Positions 26,952-34,106 of a DNA stretch of 64,000 nucleotides are shown in pieces. This stretch comes from Ferrimonas sediminicola (lineage in GTDB: Bacteria; Pseudomonadota; Gammaproteobacteria; Enterobacterales; Shewanellaceae): NCBI RefSeq assembly GCF_005116715.1, contig NZ_SWCI01000001.1, forward strand, positions 62,001-126,000, given 5' to 3'. A program made the position numbers and the translations under genes. Numbering within the stretch: the stretch's first letter is position 1; every line of letters starts with the position of its first letter. Under the pieces are notes generated by a model. It was not told where the DNA came from. It saw only the letters and a program-made list of their open reading frames with translations, and did no database searches.

Positions 26952-27080
26952 TCAGCCAAGATGTGGGAGGTATGCTCCAAATACACCGGCGTCCAGCAGG
27001 AACAGGCACCCTTCGGGGGCGGCCTGACGACAGTCACGCTGTGTCGTTCGATGTTGACCTAGGCCCACTAGGCCAGCCAT
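26952..27080 (-). other. Possible 42-codon ORF or three-hairpin leader upstream of add
   Basis: The gap between the divergent DUF885 gene and add holds three consecutive hairpins: 27003-27026 (CAGGC/GCCTG with an inner CCC-TTCG-GGG tetraloop), 27027-27047 (ACGACA/TGTCGT) and 27046-27085 (GTTCGATG/CATCGAAC with an inner CCTAG/CTAGG). On the plus strand this is a structured add leader. On the minus strand the same bases hold a frame beginning MAGLVGLGQHRTTQRDCRQA, with AAGGAG 4 bases before its ATG at 27080. I cannot tell which reading is real; no known riboswitch fits. Confidence 0.35.
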
Positions 27081-27167
27081 CGAACTCCTTAACGGCGCCT
27101 TCATTCTAAACAGAGTACCCGGGGATGTTGTGTCCAAATCACATCCCTTTACCAAAAAGAGAGACCC

Positions 27168-28172
27168 ATGATTGACCAAGGCATACTCCTGACCGACCTG
27201 CACCGTCATCTCGATGGCTCGGTGCGCCCGGAAACCGTGCTGGACCTGGCCCGCCGCTTCAATGTAACCCTGCCCGCCTACGAGATGGAGGCCCTGCGTC
27301 CCTACCTGCAGGTGATCAACCGCTGCCCTTCGGTGGAGGCGCTGCTGGCCAAGCTGGATTACCAGGTGGCGGTGCTGGGGGACCTGTACGCGGTTAACCG
27401 GGTGGCCTATGAGAATGCCCTGGATCTGGCCGCCAACGGGGTGGATTATGGTGAGCTGAGGTTCTCCCCCGCCTACATGGCGGGGCCACACTCGCTACCC
27501 CTGCAGGGGGTGGTGGAAGCGGTGATCGATGGGGTGGCCCGGGGTGCCCGGGACAGTGGCATCATGATCAACCTCATCGGCATCCTTTGCCGCGGTGATG
27601 GCCCCGACGCCTGTCAGCGCGAGCTGGACGCCATCCTCAGCCAGCGGCAGCACTTCGTTGCCTGTGACCTGGCGGGGGATGAGGAGGGGTTCCCGGGAGA
27701 GCTGTTCGTCGATCACTTCAAGCGGGTGCGGGACGCCTACCTCAATGTCACCATCCATGCCGGTGAACCCGGTCCGCCCGCCTCCATCTGGCAGGCGGTC
27801 ACCGAGCTTGGCGCTACCCGCCTGGGCCATGCCACCACCGCGGCTGAGGACCCGCGCCTGCTGGTGCACCTCAGGGATCATGGCATCGGAATTGAGTCCT
27901 GTCCCACCTCCAACGTCCATGCCAACTCGGTGGCCGATTATCAGGAGCACCCGATCCGTACCTTCGTCGAGCAGGGGCTCAAGGTGTGTCTCAACACCGA
28001 CGACCCCGGGGTGTCCGCCAACTCCATCCCCTTCGAGTACCGGATGGCCAAGGAGCGCATCGGTCTGAGTGACGCCCAGCTGCGCACCATCCAGCAAAAC
28101 GGTGCCGAGCTGGCGTTCATCTCCGACAGCGACCGCCAGGCGCTATGGCAGAGGAAGCGGGCACGAGGTTAA
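27168..28172 (+). CDS. add: Adenosine deaminase
   Basis: 334 residues, the usual size. It deaminates adenosine and deoxyadenosine to inosine and deoxyinosine. Zinc and substrate ligands: TDLHRHLDGSVRP (HxH at about 12-14), VTIHAGEPGPP (His near 201 and catalytic Glu), LGHATTAAEDPRL (His), ESCPTSNVHANSV and CLNTDDPGVSAN (Asp pair near 282). Monocistronic: a bidirectional terminator follows 14 bases after the stop. The long, structured upstream region may contribute to regulation. Confidence 0.95.
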   Translation: MIDQGILLTDLHRHLDGSVRPETVLDLARRFNVTLPAYEMEALRPYLQVINRCPSVEALLAKLDYQVAVLGDLYAVNRVAYENALDLAANGVDYGELRFSPAYMAGPHSLPLQGVVEAVIDGVARGARDSGIMINLIGILCRGDGPDACQRELDAILSQRQHFVACDLAGDEEGFPGELFVDHFKRVRDAYLNVTIHAGEPGPPASIWQAVTELGATRLGHATTAAEDPRLLVHLRDHGIGIESCPTSNVHANSVADYQEHPIRTFVEQGLKVCLNTDDPGVSANSIPFEYRMAKERIGLSDAQLRTIQQNGAELAFISDSDRQALWQRKRARG

Positions 28173-28179
28173 CGGATAC

Positions 28180-28207
28180 AAAAAAGGGTCGCCGCGGCGA
28201 CCCTTTT
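28180..28207. terminator. Bidirectional terminator between add and hemN
   Basis: Arms GGGTCGCC (28186-28193) and GGCGACCC (28196-28203) flanked by AAAAAA on the left and TTTT on the right, so it can end transcripts of both convergent genes. Confidence 0.9.
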
Positions 28208-28221
28208 CTATTTGTGGACGA

Positions 28222-29592
28222 TCAGATCACCCGGGAGAACTGCTGCTGGCGGGCCTTGTCGCGCAGGTAGCGGTCGAAGCACATGCAGATGTTGCGGATC
28301 AGCAGGCGTCCCTGGCCGGTGACTTCGATGCGGTCATCGCTCAGGTGCACCAGGTCATCTTCGATGAAGGGCGTGAGCAGCTTCTGGTCCTCTTCGAAGT
28401 ACTGGTTGAAGTCGATGTTCCACTGCTTCTCGATGGCGGTCTTGTCCAGCTGGAAGTGGCAGATCAGTTGCTTGATCACCTCACGGCGGATGAAGTCGTC
28501 GGTCTCCAGGCCACAGCCCTTGATCATGGCGTGCTCGTTGGCATCCATCGCCTCGTAATAGGCCTTGAGGTCTACCGCGTTCTGGGCGTAGGCCTTGCCG
28601 ATGTTGGAGATGGCCGAGGCGCCCAGGCCCAGCAGGTCGGCGTCGGGCTGGGTGGTGTAGCCCTGGAAATTCCGGTGCAGTTTGCCTTCGTTCTGCAGGC
28701 GCGCCAGCTCATCCTCGGGCTTGGCGAAGTGGTCCATGCCGATAAACTGGTAGCCGTAGCCCATCAGGGTGTTGATGGAGTTCTCCAGGATCTTCAGCTT
28801 CTGGTGCGGCGTGGGCAGATCCTCCTCCTTCAGCTTGCGCTGAGCGGCGAAGCGGTGCGGCAGGTGGGCGTAGTTGAATACGCTCAGACGGTCCGGATCC
28901 AGATCCTTCACCCGTTCCAGGGTCTTGGCGAAGCTCTCCGGGGTCTGGTGAGGCAGGCCGTAGATCAGGTCGATGTTGGTTGAGGTGAAGCCCAGCTCGC
29001 GGGCACGGCCGATGAGATCGAAGATGAACTGCTCATCCTGCTCTCGGTTGACCGCGGCCTGCACCTCCTTGTTGAAGTCTTGTACCCCCACGGAGATGCG
29101 GTTGAAGCCCACCTCCTTGAGCACCTCGAGGGTGTCCAGCTCGATCTCACGGGGGTCCACTTCGATGGCGAACTCACCCTCATCGGCGAAGTTGAACTTC
29201 TCCTTCAACAGGGCCACCAGTCGGCGGATCTGCTCATGGCTGAGGAAGGTGGGGGTGCCGCCGCCCCAGTGCATCTGGGTGACGGTGTACTCCTGGAACA
29301 GCGGGGCGCGGGCGTTGATCTCACGCTCCAGATAATCCAGGTACTGGTCCGCCTTGTGGGCGTGACGGGTGATGATCTTGTTGCAGCCGCAGTAGTAGCA
29401 GAGCTTGTGGCAGAAGGGAACGTGGATGTAGAGGGACAGGTTGCGCTTGTCCGAATCCTGAATCGCTTCCCGCAGGTGCTGGTCGGTGTAGTCCTTATGA
29501 AACTCCACTGCGGTCGGGTACGAGGTGTAACGGGGGCCGCTGTAGTTGTATTTTTCAATCAGGGCCTGGTTCCAGCTAATCTTATCCTGCAC
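28222..29592 (-). CDS. hemN: Oxygen-independent coproporphyrinogen III dehydrogenase
   Basis: 456 residues from a GTG at 29592 with an AGGAGA site; E. coli HemN is 457. A longer frame to 29637 has no family similarity. Radical SAM enzyme of anaerobic heme synthesis: PRYTSYPTA near the N-terminus, cluster cysteines in PFCHKLCYYCGCNK (Cys 61, 65, 68, then Cys 70 as in true HemN), HWGGGTPTFL and GVQDFNKEVQAAVNREQ. The CxxxCxxCxC pattern separates real HemN from HemW and the HemN-like gene farther right in this window. Adjacent to yihI as in E. coli. Confidence 0.95.
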   Translation of the reverse strand: MQDKISWNQALIEKYNYSGPRYTSYPTAVEFHKDYTDQHLREAIQDSDKRNLSLYIHVPFCHKLCYYCGCNKIITRHAHKADQYLDYLEREINARAPLFQEYTVTQMHWGGGTPTFLSHEQIRRLVALLKEKFNFADEGEFAIEVDPREIELDTLEVLKEVGFNRISVGVQDFNKEVQAAVNREQDEQFIFDLIGRARELGFTSTNIDLIYGLPHQTPESFAKTLERVKDLDPDRLSVFNYAHLPHRFAAQRKLKEEDLPTPHQKLKILENSINTLMGYGYQFIGMDHFAKPEDELARLQNEGKLHRNFQGYTTQPDADLLGLGASAISNIGKAYAQNAVDLKAYYEAMDANEHAMIKGCGLETDDFIRREVIKQLICHFQLDKTAIEKQWNIDFNQYFEEDQKLLTPFIEDDLVHLSDDRIEVTGQGRLLIRNICMCFDRYLRDKARQQQFSRVI

Positions 29593-29684
29593 TGCGTTCT
29601 CTCCTGCGGCATCAGTGAGCCGTTGCTGTTGCGGCATCCCGAGGTCTGATTGCGTTGCGGTGACTCAACGGGAGCAATAGTTAA

Positions 29685-29699
29685 TGTGCATTATGCACA
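29685..29699. promoter_or_regulatory. 15-bp palindrome upstream of hemN
   Basis: TGTGCAT-T-ATGCACA is perfectly symmetric and about 95 bases before the hemN start. A CATAAT -10-like word is embedded in the minus strand. It is a candidate operator; it is not an FNR box. Confidence 0.35.
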
Positions 29700-29890
29700 C
29701 TTTTAAGCGCCTTGCCTTTGATCCGTGACCCAAATTCACCCCTCGGGGCTGGCCAGTGCTGTTAGGCTGTGTTGGGCGGTGCTGATAGTTAAACCGCGTT
29801 CCCTGGCTAAGGTTCCCGGATTGTCTCAGGAACGTGAGCTTGGCCACAGCCTGGCCCCTGCCGGCGCCACCTCGGCACCGGTGGATACAG

Positions 29891-29916
29891 CAGGGCCCGG
29901 TGTCTGCCGGGCCCTG
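29891..29916 (-). terminator. Stem-loop after yihI
   Basis: CAGGGCCCGG (29891-29900) and CCGGGCCCTG (29907-29916), a perfect 10-bp stem 4 bases after the yihI stop. There is no U-run on the minus strand, so it may protect the 3' end or terminate weakly. Confidence 0.45.
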
Positions 29917-29919
29917 AGA

Positions 29920-30438
29920 TTACTCTTTGTAGTCGTCCAGCAGATCGCTGCCGGATTCGAAGCGCCTCATCAGATCCTGCTCCGGATCGGTTTGTTGCTC
30001 CTGCTCCTCGGACTCCTCCGCCTCGATACCCAGTTGCGCCATCAGTTGCTCGATGCGGTCCAGTTTGCCGTCGAGCCACTGCTGATCCTCGGCGGAGAGC
30101 ACCTCTTCCCGGTCCAGACGGTCCAGCAGGGCGTTGAGGCGCGGCAGGTTCTCCAGCTTCTCCAGTTCCTGCTCCGGGGAGAGGGGTTTGGCCTTGGGGG
30201 CTTCGGCCTGTGGGGCCTCCAGGGAGATGGGCTTCTTGCTGCCCAGGCGGGGATCCCCGGGCTCCTGAGGCCGACCGACCCGCAGCTTGGACTTGGCCGA
30301 ACCCTCGTTCTGGCGGGAGCCTGCGGCCTTACCCTTGGCGCCTTTGCGCTTGCCCTCGTGACCGGTGCCCTTCTCGGTCCGGGTCTGTTGCCGTGGTCCG
30401 TGGACGTTAATCTTGCGGGATTTCTTCTTTCTCGTCAT
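29920..30438 (-). CDS. yihI: Der GTPase activator YihI
   Basis: 172 residues. A highly charged protein: a Lys/Arg/Gly-rich first 65 residues beginning MTRKKKSRKINVHGPRQQ, then a compact acidic helical region (PEQELEKLENLPRLNALLDR) and an acidic tail ending DLLDDYKE. This bipartite composition and the MTRxKKxRK start define YihI, which stimulates the GTPase of Der (EngA) in ribosome assembly. It starts 36 bases after the methyltransferase stop and keeps the engB-csrC-yihI-hemN order known from E. coli. Confidence 0.9.
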   Translation of the reverse strand: MTRKKKSRKINVHGPRQQTRTEKGTGHEGKRKGAKGKAAGSRQNEGSAKSKLRVGRPQEPGDPRLGSKKPISLEAPQAEAPKAKPLSPEQELEKLENLPRLNALLDRLDREEVLSAEDQQWLDGKLDRIEQLMAQLGIEAEESEEQEQQTDPEQDLMRRFESGSDLLDDYKE

Positions 30439-30474
30439 CGTTTGCCTCCAGAGTGGGCGGCAGGTTATACCAGA

Positions 30475-31110
30475 TTATGCCGTTTTTTGCAGCAACACGA
30501 CGTCATTGCCGATGAATTCTAGCGTCAGTCCATCCCGTTCGGCCAGATAGCTGAAGGTCGCCTGGCTGAAGAAGCTAACGTGGGTGGGGTCATTCTTGTA
30601 GTGCCAGTTGGCAAAGGCCTGCTTGTCCTTGACCAGTTTGGTCATCAGGGCCAGGGTCCCGCCGGGACGGACCAGGCCCAGCAGCAACGGCCACTCCCGG
30701 CCGGGGCGGTAGAAGTGCTCTATCGCCTCGGTGCAGGTGACAAAATCATAGTGTTGACGCAGCGGGGCTCGGTCCGGGAAGAAGTAGGGATCATAGATGG
30801 CCATGCTGTGCCCCGCCTCCTCCATCATCAGGGAGAGGGTTGGACCGGGGCCGCAGCCGAAGTCCAGCCCCTGGCTGCCCGGCGCCAGGCGCTGAATCAG
30901 CGGCTGGCTCACCCGGGAGAGGAAGCGACGGTAGCCCTGGTCGGCCGGATCATTTTGATGCTGATCGTATTGCTGTTTCTCGGCGGTCGGCGGCAGCAGG
31001 GCATTGGGATCGGCAAACACCAGATGGCACCTGGGGCACTGAAAGTAGTAACGCCTCTTGTCCTGATGGTAATGGTGGGTCTGAGGGTTCTGGCAGAGGG
31101 GGCAGTGCAT
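30475..31110 (-). CDS. Class I SAM methyltransferase with N-terminal zinc-ribbon
   Basis: 211 residues from the ATG at 31110; the frame is open farther upstream, but only across non-coding sequence next to the CsrC-type RNA gene. Two CxxC knuckles (MHCPLCQNPQ and FQCPRCHLVF, residues 3-6 and 24-27) form a small ribbon. The Rossmann domain has GLDFGCGPGPTLSLM (motif I, about 85) and FVTCTEAIEHFYRPGREWPL, the EAIEH pattern of ubiquinone-type methyltransferases. Substrate unknown. Probably co-transcribed with yihI. Confidence 0.78.
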   Translation of the reverse strand: MHCPLCQNPQTHHYHQDKRRYYFQCPRCHLVFADPNALLPPTAEKQQYDQHQNDPADQGYRRFLSRVSQPLIQRLAPGSQGLDFGCGPGPTLSLMMEEAGHSMAIYDPYFFPDRAPLRQHYDFVTCTEAIEHFYRPGREWPLLLGLVRPGGTLALMTKLVKDKQAFANWHYKNDPTHVSFFSQATFSYLAERDGLTLEFIGNDVVLLQKTA

Positions 31111-31243
31111 ATGGGGTCCTGGGGCCAACAAGGAGGCCCTAGTATAAGAGCAACGCGGGTTGCTGGGAACTGGCTCTGGTGATCTTCCACGGTGAGCCCC
31201 AGCCCAGATCCAAGCCGGGCATTGTTCAGCAGAACTCGGCGAT

Positions 31244-31273
31244 AAAAAAGGCAGCAGAGTTGCCTCTGCTGCC
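31244..31273 (-). terminator. Terminator of the CsrC-type RNA
   Basis: GGCAGCAGAG (31250-31259), loop TTGC, CTCTGCTGCC (31264-31273); six U on the minus strand from 31249 to 31244. Confidence 0.93.
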
Positions 31274-31646
31274 TGGTAATGGGGTGTCTGTAGACACTCT
31301 CTCATTCGGGTATTCAGGCAATCCATACCTGCGATGTGACTTTCCCGGTCTAGTTCCGTCTTGTTTTTACTGCTTCCGTGCGGCTTTTCTCGTTATCGGC
31401 CAATCCTGGCGCTTTGTTATTCTTCCTGAAGGTCTTCCATAACAACGCTAATGTCATCGTCCTGACGACAAGCATCTTCCTGACGTAAGACAACCATCCT
31501 TGTTGAACCTAACTGCCGGTCCCTTTGCCCAGGCTCTCCGGCCTGTTTCTTCCTGAAGAGTTTCCGTTCCAACGCCCAACTCCTTGGGCGATTTCCCTAT
31601 TTTTTCGGTAACACTCCGGTTCACCGAATTCCTCTCCTTTGGATGC
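31244..31646 (-). ncRNA. csrC: CsrB/CsrC-family RNA sequestering CsrA
   Basis: About 400 nt on the minus strand with roughly 20 GGA motifs, many in CAGGA or AGGAA contexts inside small hairpins (for example GTCAGGACGATGAC and CTTCAGGAAG). It ends in a textbook terminator (stem 31250-31259/31264-31273, then TTTTTT), and a promoter lies just upstream. The position between engB and yihI is exactly that of E. coli csrC. Such RNAs titrate the translational regulator CsrA. The -10 (TAGAGT, 31652-31657) predicts a start near 31646. The family call rests on motif density plus synteny. Confidence 0.9.
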
Positions 31647-31651
31647 CCCAT

Positions 31652-31679
31652 ACTCTACTTAATTTGAGCTGGATCGCAA
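31652..31679 (-). promoter_or_regulatory. Promoter of the CsrC-type RNA
   Basis: Minus-strand TTGCGA (31679-31674), 16-base spacer, TAGAGT (31657-31652). Confidence 0.6.
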
Positions 31680-31770
31680 CTTTTTTTGCGTTTTTGTTAC
31701 CGCCGCTAGTGATTGTTAACAGCGCAATTGATTGATCTATTGGGTGTTGAAGGGGGTTTTCCAGATAAAA

Positions 31771-31792
31771 TCACCTAAATCTCTTAAGGTGA
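31771..31792. promoter_or_regulatory. Possible GacA/UvrY box upstream of csrC
   Basis: An imperfect inverted repeat, TCACCT...AGGTGA, with a core reading TTAAGAGATTTA on the minus strand, similar to the TGTAAG-AGATCT-CTTACA GacA/UvrY site. It lies about 125 bases upstream of the predicted RNA start, a suitable distance for GacA activation of Csr RNAs. Suggestive only. Confidence 0.4.
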
Positions 31793-31871
31793 CAATGGCA
31801 AATCTCTTACAAGGGGAAATGCACAGCTGCGATGCGCCATCTGTGATCCAGGCCCGTCTGGAGTGGATGTT

Positions 31872-31896
31872 AAAAAGGCGAGCGTCACGCTCGCCT
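31872..31896 (-). terminator. Terminator of the cytochrome c4 gene
   Basis: AGGCGAGCG (31876-31884), loop TCA, CGCTCGCCT (31888-31896); five U follow on the minus strand. Confidence 0.88.
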
Positions 31897-31921
31897 CTTG
31901 GGGGACACCGCCAATCCGGAA

Positions 31922-32551
31922 TTATTTCAAGCTGGAGATATACTGGCTCAGCAGGGTGATATCTTCGTCGCGCAGGTTCTTGGCGACGCCGCTCATCATG
32001 CCGTTCAGGTCGTTGGAACGGATACCGCTGCGGAACTTCTCCAACTGCAGCTTGATGTAATCCGGGTGCTGGCCGGCCAGATTGGGGTAGCCGGCCAGGT
32101 TCATCCCCTCCCCCTTGGGGCCGTGACAGGCGGCGCAGGCGGTGATCTGGCGCTGGGCGTCGCCACCCATATACAGCTTCTCACCCTGGGCCCGGGTGGC
32201 CGCGTCCACTTGGGCACCGGCGGAGATGGTTTGGGAGGCGTAGAAAGCGGCGACGTCCGCCATCTGCTCTTCGTTCAGTGTCATGACCATGCCGGCCATG
32301 ATGGGATCGTTACGCCCCTCTTTGCCGCCGCTCATGGCACCCTGCTTGAACTCCTTGAGCTGCTTGAGCAGGTACCCTTGATGCTGGCTGGCCAGTTTGG
32401 GGTACATGGGGACCAGGCTGTTCCCGTCCATGCCGTGGCAGGCGAGACAGGTGGTAGAGGCAATTTGCTGACCTTTGGCTTCATCTCCCTGGGCCTGAAC
32501 AGTACCGCTGAAAGCGGCGAGCACAGAAAGTGTTAGTGCTAATTTTTTCAT
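31922..32551 (-). CDS. Cytochrome c4, periplasmic diheme
   Basis: 209 residues. A cleavable signal peptide (MKKLALTLSVLAAFSGTVQA, cleavage near 20-21) precedes two class I c-type cytochrome domains with heme sites CLACH (35-39) and CAACH (139-143). Axial Met candidates lie in MAGMVM and LNGMMSGVA. The c4 family donates electrons to cytochrome oxidases or other acceptors in the periplasm. It is divergent from engB, an arrangement also seen in pseudomonads and Shewanella. Confidence 0.92.
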   Translation of the reverse strand: MKKLALTLSVLAAFSGTVQAQGDEAKGQQIASTTCLACHGMDGNSLVPMYPKLASQHQGYLLKQLKEFKQGAMSGGKEGRNDPIMAGMVMTLNEEQMADVAAFYASQTISAGAQVDAATRAQGEKLYMGGDAQRQITACAACHGPKGEGMNLAGYPNLAGQHPDYIKLQLEKFRSGIRSNDLNGMMSGVAKNLRDEDITLLSQYISSLK

Positions 32552-32722
32552 GGTGTTCCAACTTTTATTTGCGTGGCTCGTTCTTTCCCTGTCCAGCCTC
32601 GCCCCGTGATAGACTAGTGGGGAGGCTCGCGGATCGCATTTTACACTAATTTGTCGTCAGATCTAAAAATTTGGCTTAATGTGACCCAGAGCAACCTTGT
32701 TAATCATCTATGGAGATCCTAA

Positions 32723-33349
32723 GTGAGCGATACCGCCATCGATTTTCGCCGCGCCAAGTACCTGCTCAGTGCGCCTGATATCAGTTTTCTGCCGCCGGAT
32801 ACCGGAATCGAGGTCGCCTTTGCCGGACGCTCTAATGCGGGAAAATCCAGTGCCCTCAATACCATGACCGACCAGAAGGGCCTGGCGAAAACCTCCAAGA
32901 CTCCCGGCCGGACTCAGATGATCAACCTGTTTGAGGTGGCCGAGGATCGCCGTCTGGTGGATCTGCCCGGTTATGGCTTCGCCCAGGTTCCCCTGGAGAT
33001 GAAGAAGAAGTGGCAGAAGGCCCTGGCGGAGTACCTGGAGAAGCGCCGCTGCTTGCGGGGCGTGGTGGTAATGATGGACTGCCGTCATCCGCTGAAGGAT
33101 CTGGATGCCAACATGGTGCGCTGGTCGGTGGCCGCCGACCTGCCAGTGCTGGTGCTGCTGACCAAGGCGGACAAGCTGAAGCAGGCGGCCAAGCAGAAGA
33201 CCTTGCGGGACGTCAAGGCGGAGCTCACTGAGTTTGGCGGTGAGATCAAGGTGCAGCTGTTCTCCTCCCTGAAGGGCACAGGCCGGGGGGAGGCCATCGC
33301 CCATATCGGCCGTTGGCTGGATCCCCAGGAGGAGTCGGTTGCCGAGTAA
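32723..33349 (+). CDS. engB: EngB/YihA ribosome-biogenesis GTPase
   Basis: 208 residues from a GTG at 32723 with GGAGAT 6 bases upstream. TRAFAC-class GTPase: G1 [12 protein letters not shown] (about 36), G2 threonine in TPGRTQ, G3 [11 protein letters not shown] (about 78), G4 LTKADKLK (about 146), G5 in SSLKGTG. EngB acts in late 50S assembly. The position next to polA/spf and csrC/yihI mirrors E. coli. It is followed by its own terminator. Confidence 0.96.
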   Translation: MSDTAIDFRRAKYLLSAPDISFLPPDTGIEVAFAGRSNAGKSSALNTMTDQKGLAKTSKTPGRTQMINLFEVAEDRRLVDLPGYGFAQVPLEMKKKWQKALAEYLEKRRCLRGVVVMMDCRHPLKDLDANMVRWSVAADLPVLVLLTKADKLKQAAKQKTLRDVKAELTEFGGEIKVQLFSSLKGTGRGEAIAHIGRWLDPQEESVAE

Positions 33350-33369
33350 CGGGGACCCAGGGTCAGGAG

Positions 33370-33395
33370 AGGCGCTCTGCATGGGCGCCTTTTTT
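33370..33395 (+). terminator. Terminator after engB
   Basis: AGGCGC (33370-33375) and GCGCCT (33385-33390) with a 9-base loop and a T-run through 33395. Confidence 0.85.
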
Positions 33396-33421
33396 GTGTC
33401 TTCTCTGGGCTCTGAGCCCGG

Positions 33422-33543
33422 AAAAGAAAAAGCCGGCGACGAATAACCATCACCGGCGTGTAAAAAGCTCAATTGGGGAGAAGCTTTTTCAACGATAACA
33501 AGACGAGAGTCGCCCGGGCTCAAGGTCCGGGGGACGACCCTTC
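33422..33543 (-). ncRNA. Candidate small RNA between spf and engB
   Basis: About 120 nt on the minus strand with the parts of an independent sRNA. A strong TATGAT -10 lies at 33555-33550 (the -35 is weak). Hairpin 1 covers 33509-33538, GTCG plus CCCGG paired across a 3-base bulge. Hairpin 2, AAAAAGCT/AGCTTTTT (33462-33489), exposes a 12-base loop reading UCUCCCCAAUUG. The terminator stem GCCGGUGA/UCGCCGGC (33432-33457) is followed by TTTTTCTTTT. It lies between Spot 42 and the engB terminator with no ORF. No family recognised. The C-rich loop resembles an anti-Shine-Dalgarno seed, which is inference. Confidence 0.55.
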
Positions 33544-33652
33544 GGGAACATCATAGCGCCGTCACCGACAAAACTAAAGCTTTTACTCTAAATTGGGCTG
33601 GGCGAAAAATGCACGGCGAACGCCATAACTTGAAGAAAAATTTCAGGTGCAG

Positions 33653-33765
33653 AAAAGAAAAAACCCCGATGACAGATGTCATCGGGGCGCCATAAATTTT
33701 GGCTGATCGCTAGGAGCGATCGAATAAGGTTTGTTAAGATAGAACATCTTACCTCTGTACCCTAC
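33653..33765 (-). ncRNA. spf: Spot 42 RNA
   Basis: About 109 nt on the minus strand. The 5' end GTAGGGTACAGAGGTAAGAT (from 33765) matches E. coli Spot 42, continuing with GTTCTATCTT. The terminator is CCCCGATGAC/GTCATCGGGG (33664-33687) followed by a T-rich tail, placing the 3' end near 33655. It lies downstream of polA, as in E. coli. Spot 42 is an Hfq-dependent regulator of carbon metabolism, repressed by CRP-cAMP. The middle part (CCTTATTCGATCGCTCC) differs from E. coli, as expected for a distant genus. Confidence 0.95.
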
Positions 33766-33772
33766 AGACGAA

Positions 33773-33778
33773 AGCATA
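33773..33778 (-). promoter_or_regulatory. -10 element of spf
   Basis: TATGCT on the minus strand, 7 bases before the predicted first base of Spot 42. No good -35 is visible. Confidence 0.6.
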
Positions 33779-33828
33779 GCCAACCAGGTTGCCCGATAAA
33801 AGCGAATTCAGTGTCAGAAGGGGATTTT

Positions 33829-33844
33829 TGTGATCCGGATCGAC
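33829..33844. promoter_or_regulatory. CRP-like site upstream of spf
   Basis: TGTGA-TCCGGA-TCGAC: one perfect CRP half-site and a degenerate partner, about 70 bases upstream of the spf start, consistent with known CRP control of spf in enterics. Confidence 0.45.
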
Positions 33845-34058
33845 AAAAAGCTTCAGCTTCCACAGTTTTTGATCCGATAACTACATAAAGTCTCATTATC
33901 CATCCGTTTACCTTACCCGGTTTCAGTCTCAAAAGACTGGCAAAGTGTGATCGGCGATCCATCGGCCGATCGGACACGGCGATCCTGCCGGCAGAGTATG
34001 ATGAGTTTTGGAACTGGATGGGGCAGTGAATTCTGATACGTCACTTACGGTAAACCGC

Positions 34059-34084
34059 CAAAAAAGGGGAGCATGTTGCTCCCC
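34059..34084 (-). terminator. Terminator of polA
   Basis: GGGGAGCA (34066-34073) and TGCTCCCC (34077-34084) with six or more U on the minus strand, 23 bases after the polA stop. Confidence 0.9.
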
Positions 34085-34106
34085 CTGGGCGTAAGGTTAC
34101 CGCAGC

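Larger units (their letters stand above)
29593..29919. other. Non-coding gap between yihI and hemN
   Basis: Contains the hemN upstream region with the 15-bp palindrome and, at 29891-29916, the yihI stem-loop. I see no small gene or RNA in the remainder. Confidence 0.6.

Noticed and set aside
27001-27167. Purine riboswitch upstream of add
   Set aside because: The three-way junction core of the purine aptamer and its loop-loop sequences are absent; the structure is a linear hairpin series.
29715-29733. FNR-like half site upstream of hemN (TTGATCCGTGACCCAA)
   Set aside because: Only the left half matches; the right half is GACCC rather than ATCAA.
31454-31651. 65-codon frame inside the CsrC-type RNA
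   Set aside because: It lies entirely within the GGA-rich RNA; the AGGA words mimic ribosome sites. No protein-like character.
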